DNA of 64,000 nucleotides. It comes from Vibrio superstes (GTDB taxonomy: Bacteria > Pseudomonadota > Gammaproteobacteria > Enterobacterales > Vibrionaceae). The notes beneath the pieces are model-generated. The model made no database searches. It was not told where the DNA came from and was given only the letters and a program-made list of their open reading frames with translations. The position numbers and the translations under genes were made by a program. The stretch is taken from contig NZ_BCUR01000004.1 of the NCBI RefSeq assembly GCF_003569005.1, positions 551,425-615,424 of the forward strand, given 5' to 3'. This document shows, one piece after another, positions 9,459 through 19,097 of the stretch. Numbering within the stretch: position 1 is the stretch's first letter; each line of letters begins with the position of its first letter.

Positions 9459-11526
9459 TCAGTCTTCTAGCCTGCTTTTCTACTTGTTTAATATACTCGT
9501 AGGTAGCGATTTGAGAGCGAACCTTGCGGCGATTTCCTCGTGCCACGTAGCTGTTCGACATCTCCTTGTCGATCCATCGAGCCTTAACGGTATCTGTAAA
9601 TTGTAGCTCCATAATATCAATGATTCTTTGCTTTAGCTTATTATCATTAATCGGTGCTGCTACCTCGATACGGTGCTCTATATTTCTGGTCATCCAATCT
9701 GCCGATGAGATAAATACCTTAGGGTCGCCATTATTCTCGGCAATGATGACTCGCGGGTGCTCAAGAAAACGGTCTATGACACTGATGATTTTGATATTCT
9801 CGCTGATCCCGTCTACTCCTGGAACAAGCGAGCACATGCCTCGAATGATCATGCGTATAGAGACACCAGCACTGCTCGCTTGATAGAGCTTGTTGATCAG
9901 CCCTTTATCTACAAGGTTATTGATCTTAAGGGTGATCCCACTTTTGTTGCCCAATTCTGCATTTTCTATCTCATTATCTATTAGCTTGTAGAGGCGCTTT
10001 CGTGAGTTCTTTGGAGAGACGATCAACTGATGAAAGGCAACAGGGCGATAAGGGTTCTCAATATAACCAAAGACATTACGAACCTCATCAGTAATCTCTG
10101 GCTTGGCGGTCAGCAGAGAGTAATCGGTATAGATACGAGCTGTTTTCTCATGGAAATTACCAGTCCCTATATGAGCATAGCGCTTTATTTCTTCACCTTC
10201 ACGGCGGCTAATTAATAGCAACTTAGAGTGTATTTTTAGGCCGGGAGCACCAAAAACCACTTGCACTCCAGCGTCGGTTAAGCGCTTTGACCATAAGATA
10301 TTTGCTTGCTCATCAAAGCGCGCTTGCAACTCAACCACAACGGTCACTTTCTTGCCGTTATTCACTGCGTCAATCAATGAATTCATGAGCTTTGAGTCTT
10401 TAGCGACGCGGTAGATATTGATCTTAATACTGATCACTTTTGGATCAAACGATGCTTGCCTGACAAGCTCAGAGACGTGATCAAAGGTATGGTAGGGGTA
10501 ATGAAGCAAAATATCTTCAGCACTAATGGCATCAAAGCTGTTGTTGTACTGCTCAAATACGGCGGATTTAAGTGGTGGCAATGGCTTATTTTCCAGGTAA
10601 TCTCGACCTACGTTTGGAAAGCCAATAAAGTCCTTGAAGTTATGATAGCGTCCACCCGGTATTAAGCTGTCATAGTTGGAGATCTCAAGTTTTCGGCATA
10701 GGAATTCCAGCATCTCACGTGGCATGTCTTTTTCGTAAACGAAGCGTACAGGCATGGCGGATAAACGCTGACTCAGGCCTTCCGACATTTGCTCAAGTAA
10801 GCTGTGCTCAACCTCGTGACTGAGATCGTACTCCGCATCTCGGGTCATCTTCATTGAATAGCAGTTGATTTCATCGTACTCAAAGAAGCCATTGAAGATA
10901 TCGTCTAGGCAGTAACGAATCACATTGTCTAACAGGATGATAGTCTTACGACGCTTTCCCTTCTGCTCTGGCACCATAACAAAGCGTGGCAGGTGATCGG
11001 TTGGGATCTCGAGCAGTGCGTATTGCGATACGTTGTCTTTAACTAACGCTACGCTTAGGTAAGCATATTCATCTTTGAGGAAATCCAGTACATTAATATC
11101 CTCATGCATGACGACAGGCGTGATATGGGGCAGTACTTGCTTACGAAAGAACTTTTTGAGCCATTGTTGCTGAGTTTCGTTGATCTGCGCTTCGTTGACT
11201 AAGAAGATACGGCGGCGGGCCATTTCGAGAAGTAATTCGTTATACAAGTCGTCAAATCGCTGATTGAGTTTCATTGCCTTGCTTTGCATTTTGCTGAGTA
11301 GACGTTTTGAATTATCTTGGCGGCCTCGTTCCTGGTTGATCAAAATACGGCGTTTAACATCGGAAAATCGCACCTTGTAGAACTCATCGAGGTTGTTGGA
11401 AAATATGCCTAGAAATCGGATTCTTTCTATTAAGGGAACCGACTTATCAGCGGCCTCTTGCAGGACTCGTTCATTAAAAGAAAGCCAGCTAAGTTCTTTT
11501 TCTACATACAGTTTTTCTGTGCTCAT
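9433..11526 (-). CDS. ppk1: Polyphosphate kinase 1
   Basis: A 697-residue full-length Ppk1, which makes polyphosphate reversibly from ATP at the inner face of the membrane. The N domain begins with the typical [15 protein letters not shown]. The phospholipase-D-like catalytic domains contain [10 protein letters not shown] and [17 protein letters not shown], with the autophosphorylated and catalytic histidines. It is transcribed divergently from pstC. The 200-bp spacer holds candidate Pho boxes in both directions, so co-induction with the Pst genes under phosphate limitation is likely. Confidence 0.97.
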   Translation of the reverse strand: MSTEKLYVEKELSWLSFNERVLQEAADKSVPLIERIRFLGIFSNNLDEFYKVRFSDVKRRILINQERGRQDNSKRLLSKMQSKAMKLNQRFDDLYNELLLEMARRRIFLVNEAQINETQQQWLKKFFRKQVLPHITPVVMHEDINVLDFLKDEYAYLSVALVKDNVSQYALLEIPTDHLPRFVMVPEQKGKRRKTIILLDNVIRYCLDDIFNGFFEYDEINCYSMKMTRDAEYDLSHEVEHSLLEQMSEGLSQRLSAMPVRFVYEKDMPREMLEFLCRKLEISNYDSLIPGGRYHNFKDFIGFPNVGRDYLENKPLPPLKSAVFEQYNNSFDAISAEDILLHYPYHTFDHVSELVRQASFDPKVISIKINIYRVAKDSKLMNSLIDAVNNGKKVTVVVELQARFDEQANILWSKRLTDAGVQVVFGAPGLKIHSKLLLISRREGEEIKRYAHIGTGNFHEKTARIYTDYSLLTAKPEITDEVRNVFGYIENPYRPVAFHQLIVSPKNSRKRLYKLIDNEIENAELGNKSGITLKINNLVDKGLINKLYQASSAGVSIRMIIRGMCSLVPGVDGISENIKIISVIDRFLEHPRVIIAENNGDPKVFISSADWMTRNIEHRIEVAAPINDNKLKQRIIDIMELQFTDTVKARWIDKEMSNSYVARGNRRKVRSQIATYEYIKQVEKQARRLSEQTIEAS

Positions 11527-11606
11527 CTTCTGTTCCGTTTTCTAGTTTGCAATGCAAGTCTAGTGCTAAAATGGGGGGAGTGAATATTATTGCAGTTAGA
11601 TTTCAG

Positions 11607-11628
11607 CCATGTGACAGTGGTCACGTTG
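11607..11628 (-). promoter_or_regulatory. Candidate Pho box for ppk1
   Basis: On the minus strand CTGTCACATGG is a good Pho-box half, preceded by the weaker half ACGTGACCA. It lies about 80-100 bp before the ppk1 start. Weak single-site evidence. Confidence 0.35.
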
Positions 11629-11665
11629 CGTGTAAGGAAATGTGTCGCACAAACTATTACTAATT

Positions 11666-11687
11666 TGTGTCACCTTTATGTCAAATG
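11666..11687 (+). promoter_or_regulatory. Candidate Pho box for the pstC operon
   Basis: Two 11-bp direct repeats, TGTGTCACCTT and TATGTCAAATG, match the TGTCA core of the Pho box with the correct 11-bp spacing. They lie 40 bp upstream of the pstC start. PhoB is encoded 7 kb away. Confidence 0.55.
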
Positions 11688-11726
11688 CTTGAGTTACAAT
11701 CATCGGATCAAAGAAGATCACACTAA

Positions 11727-13907
11727 ATGAATAGGGCTACATCGTTGTTAAAAGAGACCAATAGAGCTCGTCTGATCAAAGATAAGTTGATAACCGTATT
11801 GGTCAAGGCTAGTGGCCTAGGAATGCTGGTGGGCTTATTCGGCATTCTTATTTATTTCATTTCAGAAACCCTGCCGATTTTTGGTACATCCACCTATCAG
11901 CAAACGGAATATCACCTGCCTGTTTCCGGTGATTCATTCATTGATGTCAACATTGATAATACGGGTCGAAATGGCACAGCAATCAATAACAAAGGCGAGG
12001 TTATTTACTTCTCGCTAGATGATGATATTAAGGTGATCAACCGAGCCTTGGCGCAAAAAGATCCGGTAGCTATAGCGAAGGACTCTCCGCAACCATGGAC
12101 GGCAATGTTAGATGCGAGTGGCAATATAGAGGTGGTCATGCCTGAATTTATCGTCTCTCATTCGCAAACTAGAAAGGTATACACGCCTAACTTGAGAGTG
12201 AATCGTGAGCTTTCGGCTCTGCGATTCGACAATCCCAACTTTAATACTCAATATTTAGATTTCTCCGTACTACCTGCTGGTGCGGTGCTCGCTAGAGCGA
12301 GTGAAACAGAGGTAGAAGTCTTTGATTACTTTGCAGGGAATAGCTATCGAATAGTGTCGTTGCCTATGGTGTTTGATGACATCAACGGCCTGTATATCGC
12401 TCGAGATGGGCTTTATGTGGTAGTGCTTGATGGAGACACGGCTAAATTATTCTTTCGGCGCACCAGGACGGAAGAGTTTAGGCTAGCGTTTCAGCATCAA
12501 GAGAAAACACAACAAGGGAGTAATAGAGAGTTCAATTTTCTCAGTGGAGATAAAGGCGCCATTGTCTCTAATGGCACTGAAGATCTCGAATTTTGGTTCT
12601 TGGTGTTTCAAAATGAAAGACGCTTGCAGACCGCTCGAAAATATACCACCAGCGCTGAGGTGACAAATATACTTTCAGAGCATACGACTAAAGGCTTTTG
12701 GACTATTGGTGCCGATGGAACACACAGTCTTTTTTATGCGACACGCTCTAAGCCGATTTTAAACATAAGCACTGATAGCCCGCCATTATTGAGCGCCTTA
12801 TCGCAAAACGATCGTTACTTGATGAGTGTGTATCAAGATAAAATCCAGCGCTTTCGCATTGATGCCCCTCATCCTGAGATCTCTGTAAAAGAGCTGACGC
12901 AAAAGGTGCAATACGAGGGTTACTCGGAGCCGGGTTACGTGTGGCAAACTTCTGCGTCAGCAGAAGATGTCGAACCCAAGTTTAGTCTTGTCCCATTGGT
13001 GTTTGGTACGATTAAAGCGGCGCTGTATGCCATGTTGTTCTCAGTACCTATCGCTGTACTAGGCGCCGTCTATACCGCCTATTTCATGTCGACCAAGATG
13101 CGAAATACCATTAAACCGGCGATTGAATTAATGGAAGCATTACCGACTTTGGTGATAGGTTTCCTTGCGGCTGTTTGGCTTGCGCCTATTATGGAGAAAA
13201 ATCTACTCGCCTTTATGCTGAGCATTGTGGTTATTCCGCTTACCGCTCTTGGGTGTGGTGGTTTATGGGCATCGCTACCATTGCGAGTAAAATCTCAAGT
13301 GCCCAAGGGATTACACTTAATTACTTTGCTGCCAGCGATTGTTCTGATCTGGTGGGGACTGTTTGAATATTCGCCATACTTGGAAAAGCTCTTCTTTGAT
13401 GACGGCTTGATTTACTTTCTTGCCGATAAGGGGTGGGATTATCAACAGCGCAACACCTTAATCGTTGGTATTGCGATGGGCTTTGCGGTTATCCCAACCA
13501 TATTTACCATCTCGGAAGATGCTATTTATTCTGTGCCTAAGCATTTATCCAACGGTGCATTGGCGCTAGGCGCTACCGAATGGCAAACCTTGACTCGAGT
13601 CGTATTATTGACGGCGAGCCCCGGCATTATATCCGCCATTATGTTGGGATTAGGGCGCGCAATGGGAGAAACCATGATAGTGCTAACGGTGACGGGAAAT
13701 ACGCCAATAACCGACTGGAATGTGTTTGAAGGCTTGCGTTCATTGACGGCAACTATTGCGACGGAACTACCGGAATCAAAAGTGGGCAGCTCTCACTATC
13801 GATTGCTGTTTTTGTCAGCACTGATTTTGTTTTTGTTTACCTTTATCGTGAATAGCGTCGGTGAGAGTGTTCGCCAGCGTCTTCGTGATAAGTATCGATC
13901 TCTATAG
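11727..13907 (+). CDS. pstC: Phosphate ABC transporter permease PstC, long form
   Basis: A 726-residue protein, much longer than E. coli PstC (about 320). One membrane helix near 30-50 is followed by a large beta-rich domain (about 60-410), probably periplasmic. The permease core follows, with helices from about 425. The core carries the EAA-type loop around HLSNGALALGATEWQTLTRVVLLTASPGI and the typical GRAMGETMIVLTVTGN. This long form is familiar from Vibrio and relatives. It heads pstC-pstA-pstB-phoU with short gaps. Confidence 0.9.
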   Translation: MNRATSLLKETNRARLIKDKLITVLVKASGLGMLVGLFGILIYFISETLPIFGTSTYQQTEYHLPVSGDSFIDVNIDNTGRNGTAINNKGEVIYFSLDDDIKVINRALAQKDPVAIAKDSPQPWTAMLDASGNIEVVMPEFIVSHSQTRKVYTPNLRVNRELSALRFDNPNFNTQYLDFSVLPAGAVLARASETEVEVFDYFAGNSYRIVSLPMVFDDINGLYIARDGLYVVVLDGDTAKLFFRRTRTEEFRLAFQHQEKTQQGSNREFNFLSGDKGAIVSNGTEDLEFWFLVFQNERRLQTARKYTTSAEVTNILSEHTTKGFWTIGADGTHSLFYATRSKPILNISTDSPPLLSALSQNDRYLMSVYQDKIQRFRIDAPHPEISVKELTQKVQYEGYSEPGYVWQTSASAEDVEPKFSLVPLVFGTIKAALYAMLFSVPIAVLGAVYTAYFMSTKMRNTIKPAIELMEALPTLVIGFLAAVWLAPIMEKNLLAFMLSIVVIPLTALGCGGLWASLPLRVKSQVPKGLHLITLLPAIVLIWWGLFEYSPYLEKLFFDDGLIYFLADKGWDYQQRNTLIVGIAMGFAVIPTIFTISEDAIYSVPKHLSNGALALGATEWQTLTRVVLLTASPGIISAIMLGLGRAMGETMIVLTVTGNTPITDWNVFEGLRSLTATIATELPESKVGSSHYRLLFLSALILFLFTFIVNSVGESVRQRLRDKYRSL

Positions 13908-13920
13908 GCAGGTATATTGA

Positions 13921-15600
13921 GTGATTAAGTGGTTTAGGTCGGGTAAACCTTGGATATGGTTAACTTCCATGGCAGTGACGATCAGTATTCTTTCAATGCT
14001 GACCGTACTGCTGTTTATCGGTTGGAAGGGCATGAGTCATTTCTGGCCACAAACAGTTTATGAGTGGAAGAACGACTCGGATCAGCCATTAATTGGCCAG
14101 ATTTACCAAACACAACAGGTGCCCTGGTCTCAATTATCCATAACCCAACGCCAAGCTATTCCTAGCACTTTGCGAAGTGAACTAGAAACTCAAACTCTTC
14201 CCGAGCTTGAGCGTCTGGTGATTAAGGTGGGTAACCGAGATATCTATGGGGGGGATTTTGTCTCCGAGTTTTCTCATGATTGGTCACAGCCTGTTGCTGA
14301 ACCTGATTTACTTGTAGTAGAACGAAGAAGAGGCGGCCAGTTCTTTGGTCGTGTTGTAGCCTTCGAGGATCAAGGTGAAAAACACCCAATTAGCTCTGCA
14401 AAAGAGATAAAAGAGTTACTGGCTCTTACTCAAGGAGAGAGAGATAAGATTGAGTCTATAGTCGATACGCAGGTTGAACCCGCAAGTGATGGATTGCGAA
14501 GAGCAGATCAGGCATTGCGTCGCTTGCAAGCTGACAACTCGATGGATAAACAACGAATTTCGCAATTGGTCTCTACCAAAGATCAGCTGAATGCCAACAG
14601 AACTCAAGCCGAACTGCAAATAGAGGAAATTCGCCAGCAAATAGAGCAGCGTATGCTGGTGGTAAAGGACATGAATGGCGATATTCACAGTATCAGCTTT
14701 TCTTTGATTTTAGATGCTTGGTATCCAAACCAGATGACCTTGCTCGATAAAGTGGGGCATTGGTTTCACCAAGGCGCATTGTTCTTGTATGAGGAACCTC
14801 GCGAGTCCAACTCCGAAGGTGGTGTGTTCCCCGCAATATTCGGCACCATACTGTTAGTCTTACTCATGTCGGTGGCTGTGATGCCACTTGGGGTGCTCGC
14901 AGGATTATATTTGCATGAATATGCTCAGAATAATTGGCTGACTCGATTGATTCGAATCACAGTACAGAACCTCGCCGGTGTTCCGTCGATAGTATATGGG
15001 GTATTTGGCTTAGGCTTCTTTGTATATACCCTAGGGGGGAGCATCGATGATCTGTTCTACTCTGATAACTTGCCTGCGCCCACCTTTGGCACACCAGGCT
15101 TGCTATGGGCCTCGTTGACCTTAGCAATGTTAACTCTGCCAGTGGTAGTAGTGACCATTGAGGATGGCTTGTCGCGTATTCCCAAATCGGTGAGAGATGG
15201 CGCGTTTGCTCTTGGAGCGACTAAATCTGAGACCATTTTTAGAGTGGTATTGCCAATGGCGCTTCCTGCTGTGCTGACCGCACTCATCTTAGCGGTGGCG
15301 AGAGCGGCTGGTGAAGTGGCGCCACTGATGCTAGTTGGGGTGGTGAAACTTGCGCCTAACCTGCCTATTGATGGCCAATTTCCTTATATACATTTAGAGC
15401 GTAAGTTTATGCATCTTGGCTTCCATATCTATGATGCTGGGTTTCAAACCACTAATTTAGAAAGTGCCAAGTCACTGGTATACGCGACCTCTATGTTGCT
15501 TGTTACCGTTATTATCGGTTTGAACCTAATTGCGATTCGCATACGAAACTCTTTACGCAACAGTTACCGAAATTTAGGATTTGATGAGCATGTATTCTAG
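13921..15600 (+). CDS. pstA: Phosphate ABC transporter permease PstA, long form
   Basis: A 559-residue protein with a GTG start 13 bases after pstC. An N-terminal helix is followed by a soluble region of about 250 residues. That region contains a coiled-coil-like stretch (about 180-245, rich in Gln/Arg/Glu) and corresponds, from memory, to the DUF3333 extension of PstA. The permease core follows, with the EAA loop [30 protein letters not shown] and [13 protein letters not shown]. It pairs with PstC. Its last codons overlap pstB. Confidence 0.9.
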   Translation: MIKWFRSGKPWIWLTSMAVTISILSMLTVLLFIGWKGMSHFWPQTVYEWKNDSDQPLIGQIYQTQQVPWSQLSITQRQAIPSTLRSELETQTLPELERLVIKVGNRDIYGGDFVSEFSHDWSQPVAEPDLLVVERRRGGQFFGRVVAFEDQGEKHPISSAKEIKELLALTQGERDKIESIVDTQVEPASDGLRRADQALRRLQADNSMDKQRISQLVSTKDQLNANRTQAELQIEEIRQQIEQRMLVVKDMNGDIHSISFSLILDAWYPNQMTLLDKVGHWFHQGALFLYEEPRESNSEGGVFPAIFGTILLVLLMSVAVMPLGVLAGLYLHEYAQNNWLTRLIRITVQNLAGVPSIVYGVFGLGFFVYTLGGSIDDLFYSDNLPAPTFGTPGLLWASLTLAMLTLPVVVVTIEDGLSRIPKSVRDGAFALGATKSETIFRVVLPMALPAVLTALILAVARAAGEVAPLMLVGVVKLAPNLPIDGQFPYIHLERKFMHLGFHIYDAGFQTTNLESAKSLVYATSMLLVTVIIGLNLIAIRIRNSLRNSYRNLGFDEHVF

Positions 15601-16408
15601 CCCTGCAACCATAAATGTATTGAAGCCTCTTGATGTTGCTAACCTGCCTGCAGGAAAAACTGCGATAGAGATAGAAAACCTCAACCTTTTTTATCGTCAA
15701 AAGCAGGTATTACATGATATCTCTATGCGAATACCTAAAGGCAAGGTAACGGCCTTCATAGGTCCGTCAGGCTGTGGAAAGTCAACTATCATGCGTTCGG
15801 TCAACAGAATGAACGATTTGATAGAGGGGTGTAAAGTCGAAGGCAATATTCGATTACTTGGCAAGGATATCTACGATGAAGAGGTCGATGTATCCGCGTT
15901 AAGACGAAGAATTGGTATGGTGTTTCAAAAACCCAATCCATTCCCTAAAACCATTTACGAGAATGTGGTTTTTGGACTTCGCTTACAAGGCATTAGAAAC
16001 AGTCGAGTACTGGATGATTGTTGTGAACAAGCATTACGCGGCGCAGGACTATGGGATGAAGTGAAAAATCGTCTCCATGAAAATGCAGTGAACCTCGCAG
16101 CGGGTCAACAGCAAAGGTTGGTCATTGCCAGAGCCATTGCCATTGAACCAGAAGTTTTGCTACTCGATGAGCCGACTTCTTCATTGGATCCTATCTCTAC
16201 ACTCACCATTGAAGAGCTGATCAACGATTTAAAAACAAAATATACGGTAGTCATAGTCACCCATAACATGCAACAGGCCGCTAGAGTGAGTGACTATACC
16301 GCGTTTGTGCATATGGGAAGAATTGTTGAATACGCGGATACAGATACGGTGTTTACATCACCGAAAGAGAAGAAAACTGAAGATTACATAACGGGTCGAA
16401 TAGGGTAA
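15584..16408 (+). CDS. pstB: Phosphate ABC transporter ATPase PstB
   Basis: A 274-residue ATPase. Walker A is GPSGCGKST (60-68), the Q-loop is in VFQKPNPFP, Walker B is LLLDEPTSS (192-200), and the H-loop is in VIVTHNMQQ. The ABC signature reads LAAGQQQRL (171-179) instead of the usual LSGGQQQRL, so two normally conserved positions are changed while the following Gln-rich part is intact. It overlaps pstA by 17 bp. Two in-frame ATGs (15584, 15590) and a TTG (15581) compete. AGGA at 15576 suits either ATG. Confidence 0.93.
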   Translation: MSMYSSPATINVLKPLDVANLPAGKTAIEIENLNLFYRQKQVLHDISMRIPKGKVTAFIGPSGCGKSTIMRSVNRMNDLIEGCKVEGNIRLLGKDIYDEEVDVSALRRRIGMVFQKPNPFPKTIYENVVFGLRLQGIRNSRVLDDCCEQALRGAGLWDEVKNRLHENAVNLAAGQQQRLVIARAIAIEPEVLLLDEPTSSLDPISTLTIEELINDLKTKYTVVIVTHNMQQAARVSDYTAFVHMGRIVEYADTDTVFTSPKEKKTEDYITGRIG

Positions 16409-16423
16409 GGAGAAGTAAACTAA

Positions 16424-17125
16424 ATGCATACTGGTCGCCATATATCGGGGCAATATAACGTTGAGCTAGAGGCTATTCGAAGCCATGTTCTCACTATGGG
16501 AGGACTGGTAGAGCAGCAATTGGCTTACGCATTGCGCTCGCTGGTTAAGCAAGACTATGAGCTGGCGAAAAAGGTAGTGGCCGAAGACCATAATGTAAAC
16601 TCTATGGAAGTCGTTATCGATGAGGCGTGCACTCGGATCATCGCAAGGCGTCAGCCTACAGCAGGTGATTTAAGGTTGGTAATGACCATTATCAAGACCA
16701 TCACTGAGCTCGAACGCATTGGAGATGTTGCTTCGCGTCTTGCTCGTACCTCTTTGGAAAATAAAAGCGCAGACCCTCGCTATCAAAACTCCCTTGAGCC
16801 TCTTTGTCGATTGGCTATTGATATGCTTCATCAAGTGCTTGATGCCTTTGCTCGCCTTGATATTGACGCGGCGGCACACATCTATGAGATCGATGATAGA
16901 GTGGATGAAGAGTATCAGAATATCATCCGTCAGCTCACCCAAAATATGATGGATGAACCGGAAATGATTCCCACTATCTTGCAGGTGATGTGGTCAGCCC
17001 GAGCTATCGAGCGCGTCGGGGATCGTTGTCAGAATATCTGTGAATACATCATTTACTGCGTGAAGGGTAAAGACGTCAGGCACTCTGACGATAAAGAAAT
17101 CTACAAATACAAAGATAAAGAGTAA
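16424..17125 (+). CDS. phoU: Phosphate signalling protein PhoU
   Basis: A 233-residue all-helical protein with two PhoU repeats. Each has the conserved E/D-x-x-x-D metal-binding pattern (EVVIDEACTRIIARRQP in repeat 1, IYEIDDRVDEEYQNI in repeat 2). PhoU links the Pst transporter to PhoR and represses the regulon when phosphate is sufficient. The start at 16424 has AAGGAGAAG upstream. It is the last gene of the pst operon. Confidence 0.95.
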   Translation: MHTGRHISGQYNVELEAIRSHVLTMGGLVEQQLAYALRSLVKQDYELAKKVVAEDHNVNSMEVVIDEACTRIIARRQPTAGDLRLVMTIIKTITELERIGDVASRLARTSLENKSADPRYQNSLEPLCRLAIDMLHQVLDAFARLDIDAAAHIYEIDDRVDEEYQNIIRQLTQNMMDEPEMIPTILQVMWSARAIERVGDRCQNICEYIIYCVKGKDVRHSDDKEIYKYKDKE

Positions 17126-17140
17126 GTCTCCTTACTCTTT
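17117..17140. terminator. Hairpin at the end of phoU
   Basis: AAAGAGTAA-GTCTCC-TTACTCTTT is a perfect 9-bp stem that includes the phoU stop codon. No long T-run follows, so termination may be weak or shared with convergent cutC. Confidence 0.45.
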
Positions 17141-17166
17141 ACTTCATAGAAGACTTACTGGAACTC

Positions 17167-17904
17167 TTATTGGTAAAGGTTTTTCACTGATTGGATAGCA
17201 GAAAATCCAGTCACTGGGATTTGAAAATCATCGACGTCACTTGCGCCCATTTGAGCTTCGTTTTGAATACACTTCATTTTGCTTGCGCGTACTGTTTTTC
17301 CTGACAGGTGCAGCTCGTTGATGCCTGTCTTATTCAAAATCTCTAGCGCATTGCCAGCATTAACGCCAGCTCCGGCCATAATTTGAATTCGTCCAGCTGC
17401 TTGTTGATGTAGCTTAGCCAGTGTTTCGAGACCTGCCTGTGCTGTGCTTTTTTGTCCCGACGTCAGGATTCGTTCGCATCCAAGGGAGATAACGTCCTCC
17501 AATGCTTGCTCAACATCTTGGCACTGATCGATCGCTCGATGAAACGTCACCCCCATTCCTGATGCTGCGTCTATCAGCTTCTTGCACATAGAAACGTTTA
17601 CCTTGGCATCAGTGGTCAAAACACCAATAACGATACCATCTAAGTTCGCATCTTTCGCAGCCTGAACATCGGCAAGCATGATGTCGAGATCTTCTTCTGA
17701 GAATAGGAAGTCGCCTTGTCTAGGTCTTATCATTGCGTAGATTGGGATAGAAGAGGCTTGTTTAGCTTGCTTCATGAACCCTAAGCTAGGAGTGAGTCCA
17801 CCAAGAGCCAGTGAAGAGCAAAGCTCGATACGTGTTGCACCAGCGCGAATAGCCGTGTGCAGGGATTCTATATTGTCGATACAAACTTCAAGTTGATAGG
17901 TCAT
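17167..17904 (-). CDS. cutC: CutC-family protein
   Basis: A 245-residue TIM-barrel protein of the CutC family, historically linked to copper homeostasis; its biochemical activity is still uncertain. Typical motifs are LEVCIDNIESL at the start, ATRIELCSSLALGGLTPS, MIRPRQGDFLFSEEDL and FHRAIDQC. Length is normal. It is convergent with phoU. A MITE-like element ends only 36 bp before the start codon, so its promoter region has been remodelled. Confidence 0.92.
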   Translation of the reverse strand: MTYQLEVCIDNIESLHTAIRAGATRIELCSSLALGGLTPSLGFMKQAKQASSIPIYAMIRPRQGDFLFSEEDLDIMLADVQAAKDANLDGIVIGVLTTDAKVNVSMCKKLIDAASGMGVTFHRAIDQCQDVEQALEDVISLGCERILTSGQKSTAQAGLETLAKLHQQAAGRIQIMAGAGVNAGNALEILNKTGINELHLSGKTVRASKMKCIQNEAQMGASDVDDFQIPVTGFSAIQSVKNLYQ

Positions 17905-17930
17905 AGGTGTAGGCCAAGTGATTTTTTACG

Positions 17931-17936
17931 ATTATA
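17931..17936 (-). promoter_or_regulatory. Consensus -10 box of cutC, abutting the MITE
   Basis: On the minus strand TATAAT lies 26 bases before the cutC ATG. The MITE-like element begins four bases upstream of it, so any -35 must come from the element. The best 17-bp-spaced hexamer there is poor. Confidence 0.5.
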
Positions 17937-17940
17937 CCTA

Positions 17941-18218
17941 GGGTCTGTTGACCTTGTGCGATTAAATTTTGCTTGACCAGAAGACATTTTATCAAGGCGA
18001 GGGACTTGCCGCCTAGTCATCTAAGCAAAAGTCGCTCAACGAAGAGTAAATGGCTTCTGGACGAGCCCTTCTTGCCGAGCCCTTCGGGTAGCGCTTTGTT
18101 GGTCATTTCTACCGCGTTAGTCACTTTTCATGTGGAACCACCACACCTAAAAGCGACTGCCTTGTATTAATACCCAACAAATCGCTACAAAAAGTAACCT
18201 CAAAAGGCCAACAGACCC
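17941..18218 (+). mobile_element. MITE-like element, copy 1 (278 bp)
   Basis: Non-coding element with terminal inverted repeats GGGTCTGTTGACCTT and AAAAGGCCAACAGACCC, flanked on both sides by TA (17939-17940 and 18219-18220). A second copy in opposite orientation lies at 59988-60250, with over 90% identity by eye. This copy has about 15 extra bases from an internal GAGCCCTTC-type duplication. It has no transposase; small frames inside are not conserved as proteins. TA flanks suggest mobilisation in trans by an IS630/mariner-type or IS5-type transposase. Confidence 0.8.
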
Positions 18219-18236
18219 TAATCAACAAATAATAAA

Positions 18237-18267
18237 AAGCCGGCCAATACAAAGTATTGGCCGGCTT
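18237..18267 (-). terminator. Terminator of the peroxiredoxin gene
   Basis: AAGCCGGCCAATAC-AAA-GTATTGGCCGGCTT is a 14-bp perfect stem. On the minus strand it is followed by TTTTTATT. Confidence 0.9.
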
Positions 18268-18293
18268 AACGTTAACTAGTTACAAGTAGTAAA

Positions 18294-18902
18294 TTACTTG
18301 CTTAGGTCTGCAGCGTGCTCAGATAGGAAGTCTGCAACACCTTTTGGAGATGCGTCCATACCTGCTTTGCCTTCTTCCCACTGTGCTGGGCAAACTTCAC
18401 CGTTTTTCTGGTGGAAGTTAAGAGCGTCAACCATGCGTAGCATTTCGTCGATGTTACGGCCTAGAGGAAGGTCGTTAACTACTTGGTGACGAACTAGACC
18501 GTCTTGGTCGATTAGGAAAGAACCACGGAAAGCAACGCCTGCTTCTGGATGCTCAACATCGTACGCTTTACAGATTTCGTGCTTAACGTCAGCAACTAGA
18601 GGGTATTTAACTTGACCGATACCGCCATCATCGATGGCAGTGTTACGCCATGCGTTGTGAGAGAACTGAGAATCGATAGAAACGCCGATTACTTCAACGC
18701 CTTTATCTTGGAAATCTTGGAAACGGTTGTCGAACGCGATCAACTCAGATGGGCAAACGAAAGTGAAGTCTAGAGGGTAGAAGAAAACTACCGCTGTTTT
18801 GCCTTTAGTGAATTCTGCAAAGTTGAAGTTATCAACGATCTCACCATTGCCTAGTACAGCTGCTGCTGTGAAATCTGGTGCTTGACGGCCTACTAATACC
18901 AT
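18294..18902 (-). CDS. Typical 2-Cys peroxiredoxin (AhpC/Prx1 type)
   Basis: A 202-residue peroxidase. Peroxidatic C50 lies in DFTFVCPSE and resolving C171 in GEVCPAQW. A GGIG motif is at 93-96. No C-terminal YF motif is evident, so robustness to over-oxidation is expected. It reduces hydrogen peroxide and organic peroxides with a thioredoxin-like or AhpF-like donor; no reductase gene is adjacent. It is transcribed divergently from oxyR across 195 bp, consistent with OxyR control. The codon choice looks like that of a highly expressed gene. Confidence 0.95.
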   Translation of the reverse strand: MVLVGRQAPDFTAAAVLGNGEIVDNFNFAEFTKGKTAVVFFYPLDFTFVCPSELIAFDNRFQDFQDKGVEVIGVSIDSQFSHNAWRNTAIDDGGIGQVKYPLVADVKHEICKAYDVEHPEAGVAFRGSFLIDQDGLVRHQVVNDLPLGRNIDEMLRMVDALNFHQKNGEVCPAQWEEGKAGMDASPKGVADFLSEHAADLSK

Positions 18903-19097
18903 TTTGAACTCCTAAAATTTGTAATGATGCCTGTGTTTCAGGCTTGGTCCATGTTTGTACGGGACAAACTATAATACACAATATACTATTGAAAAAAGCG
19001 AATTAAATAGATTAAGTCAATCGAAAAAAGCGATGTTTAAAACTTGTTAACCAGCGCACAAAACGAATGATAACCGACGGTAATTTTTGAACTTAAT

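Noticed and set aside
17973..18170. 65-residue open frame inside MITE copy 1
   Set aside because: Non-coding by context: low-complexity product, no SD, and not preserved in the second copy because of the length difference.
18903..19097. OxyR-binding site between the peroxiredoxin and oxyR
   Set aside because: CTAT and ATAG elements exist (around 18969-19011), but the four-element spacing of the OxyR consensus is not met by eye.
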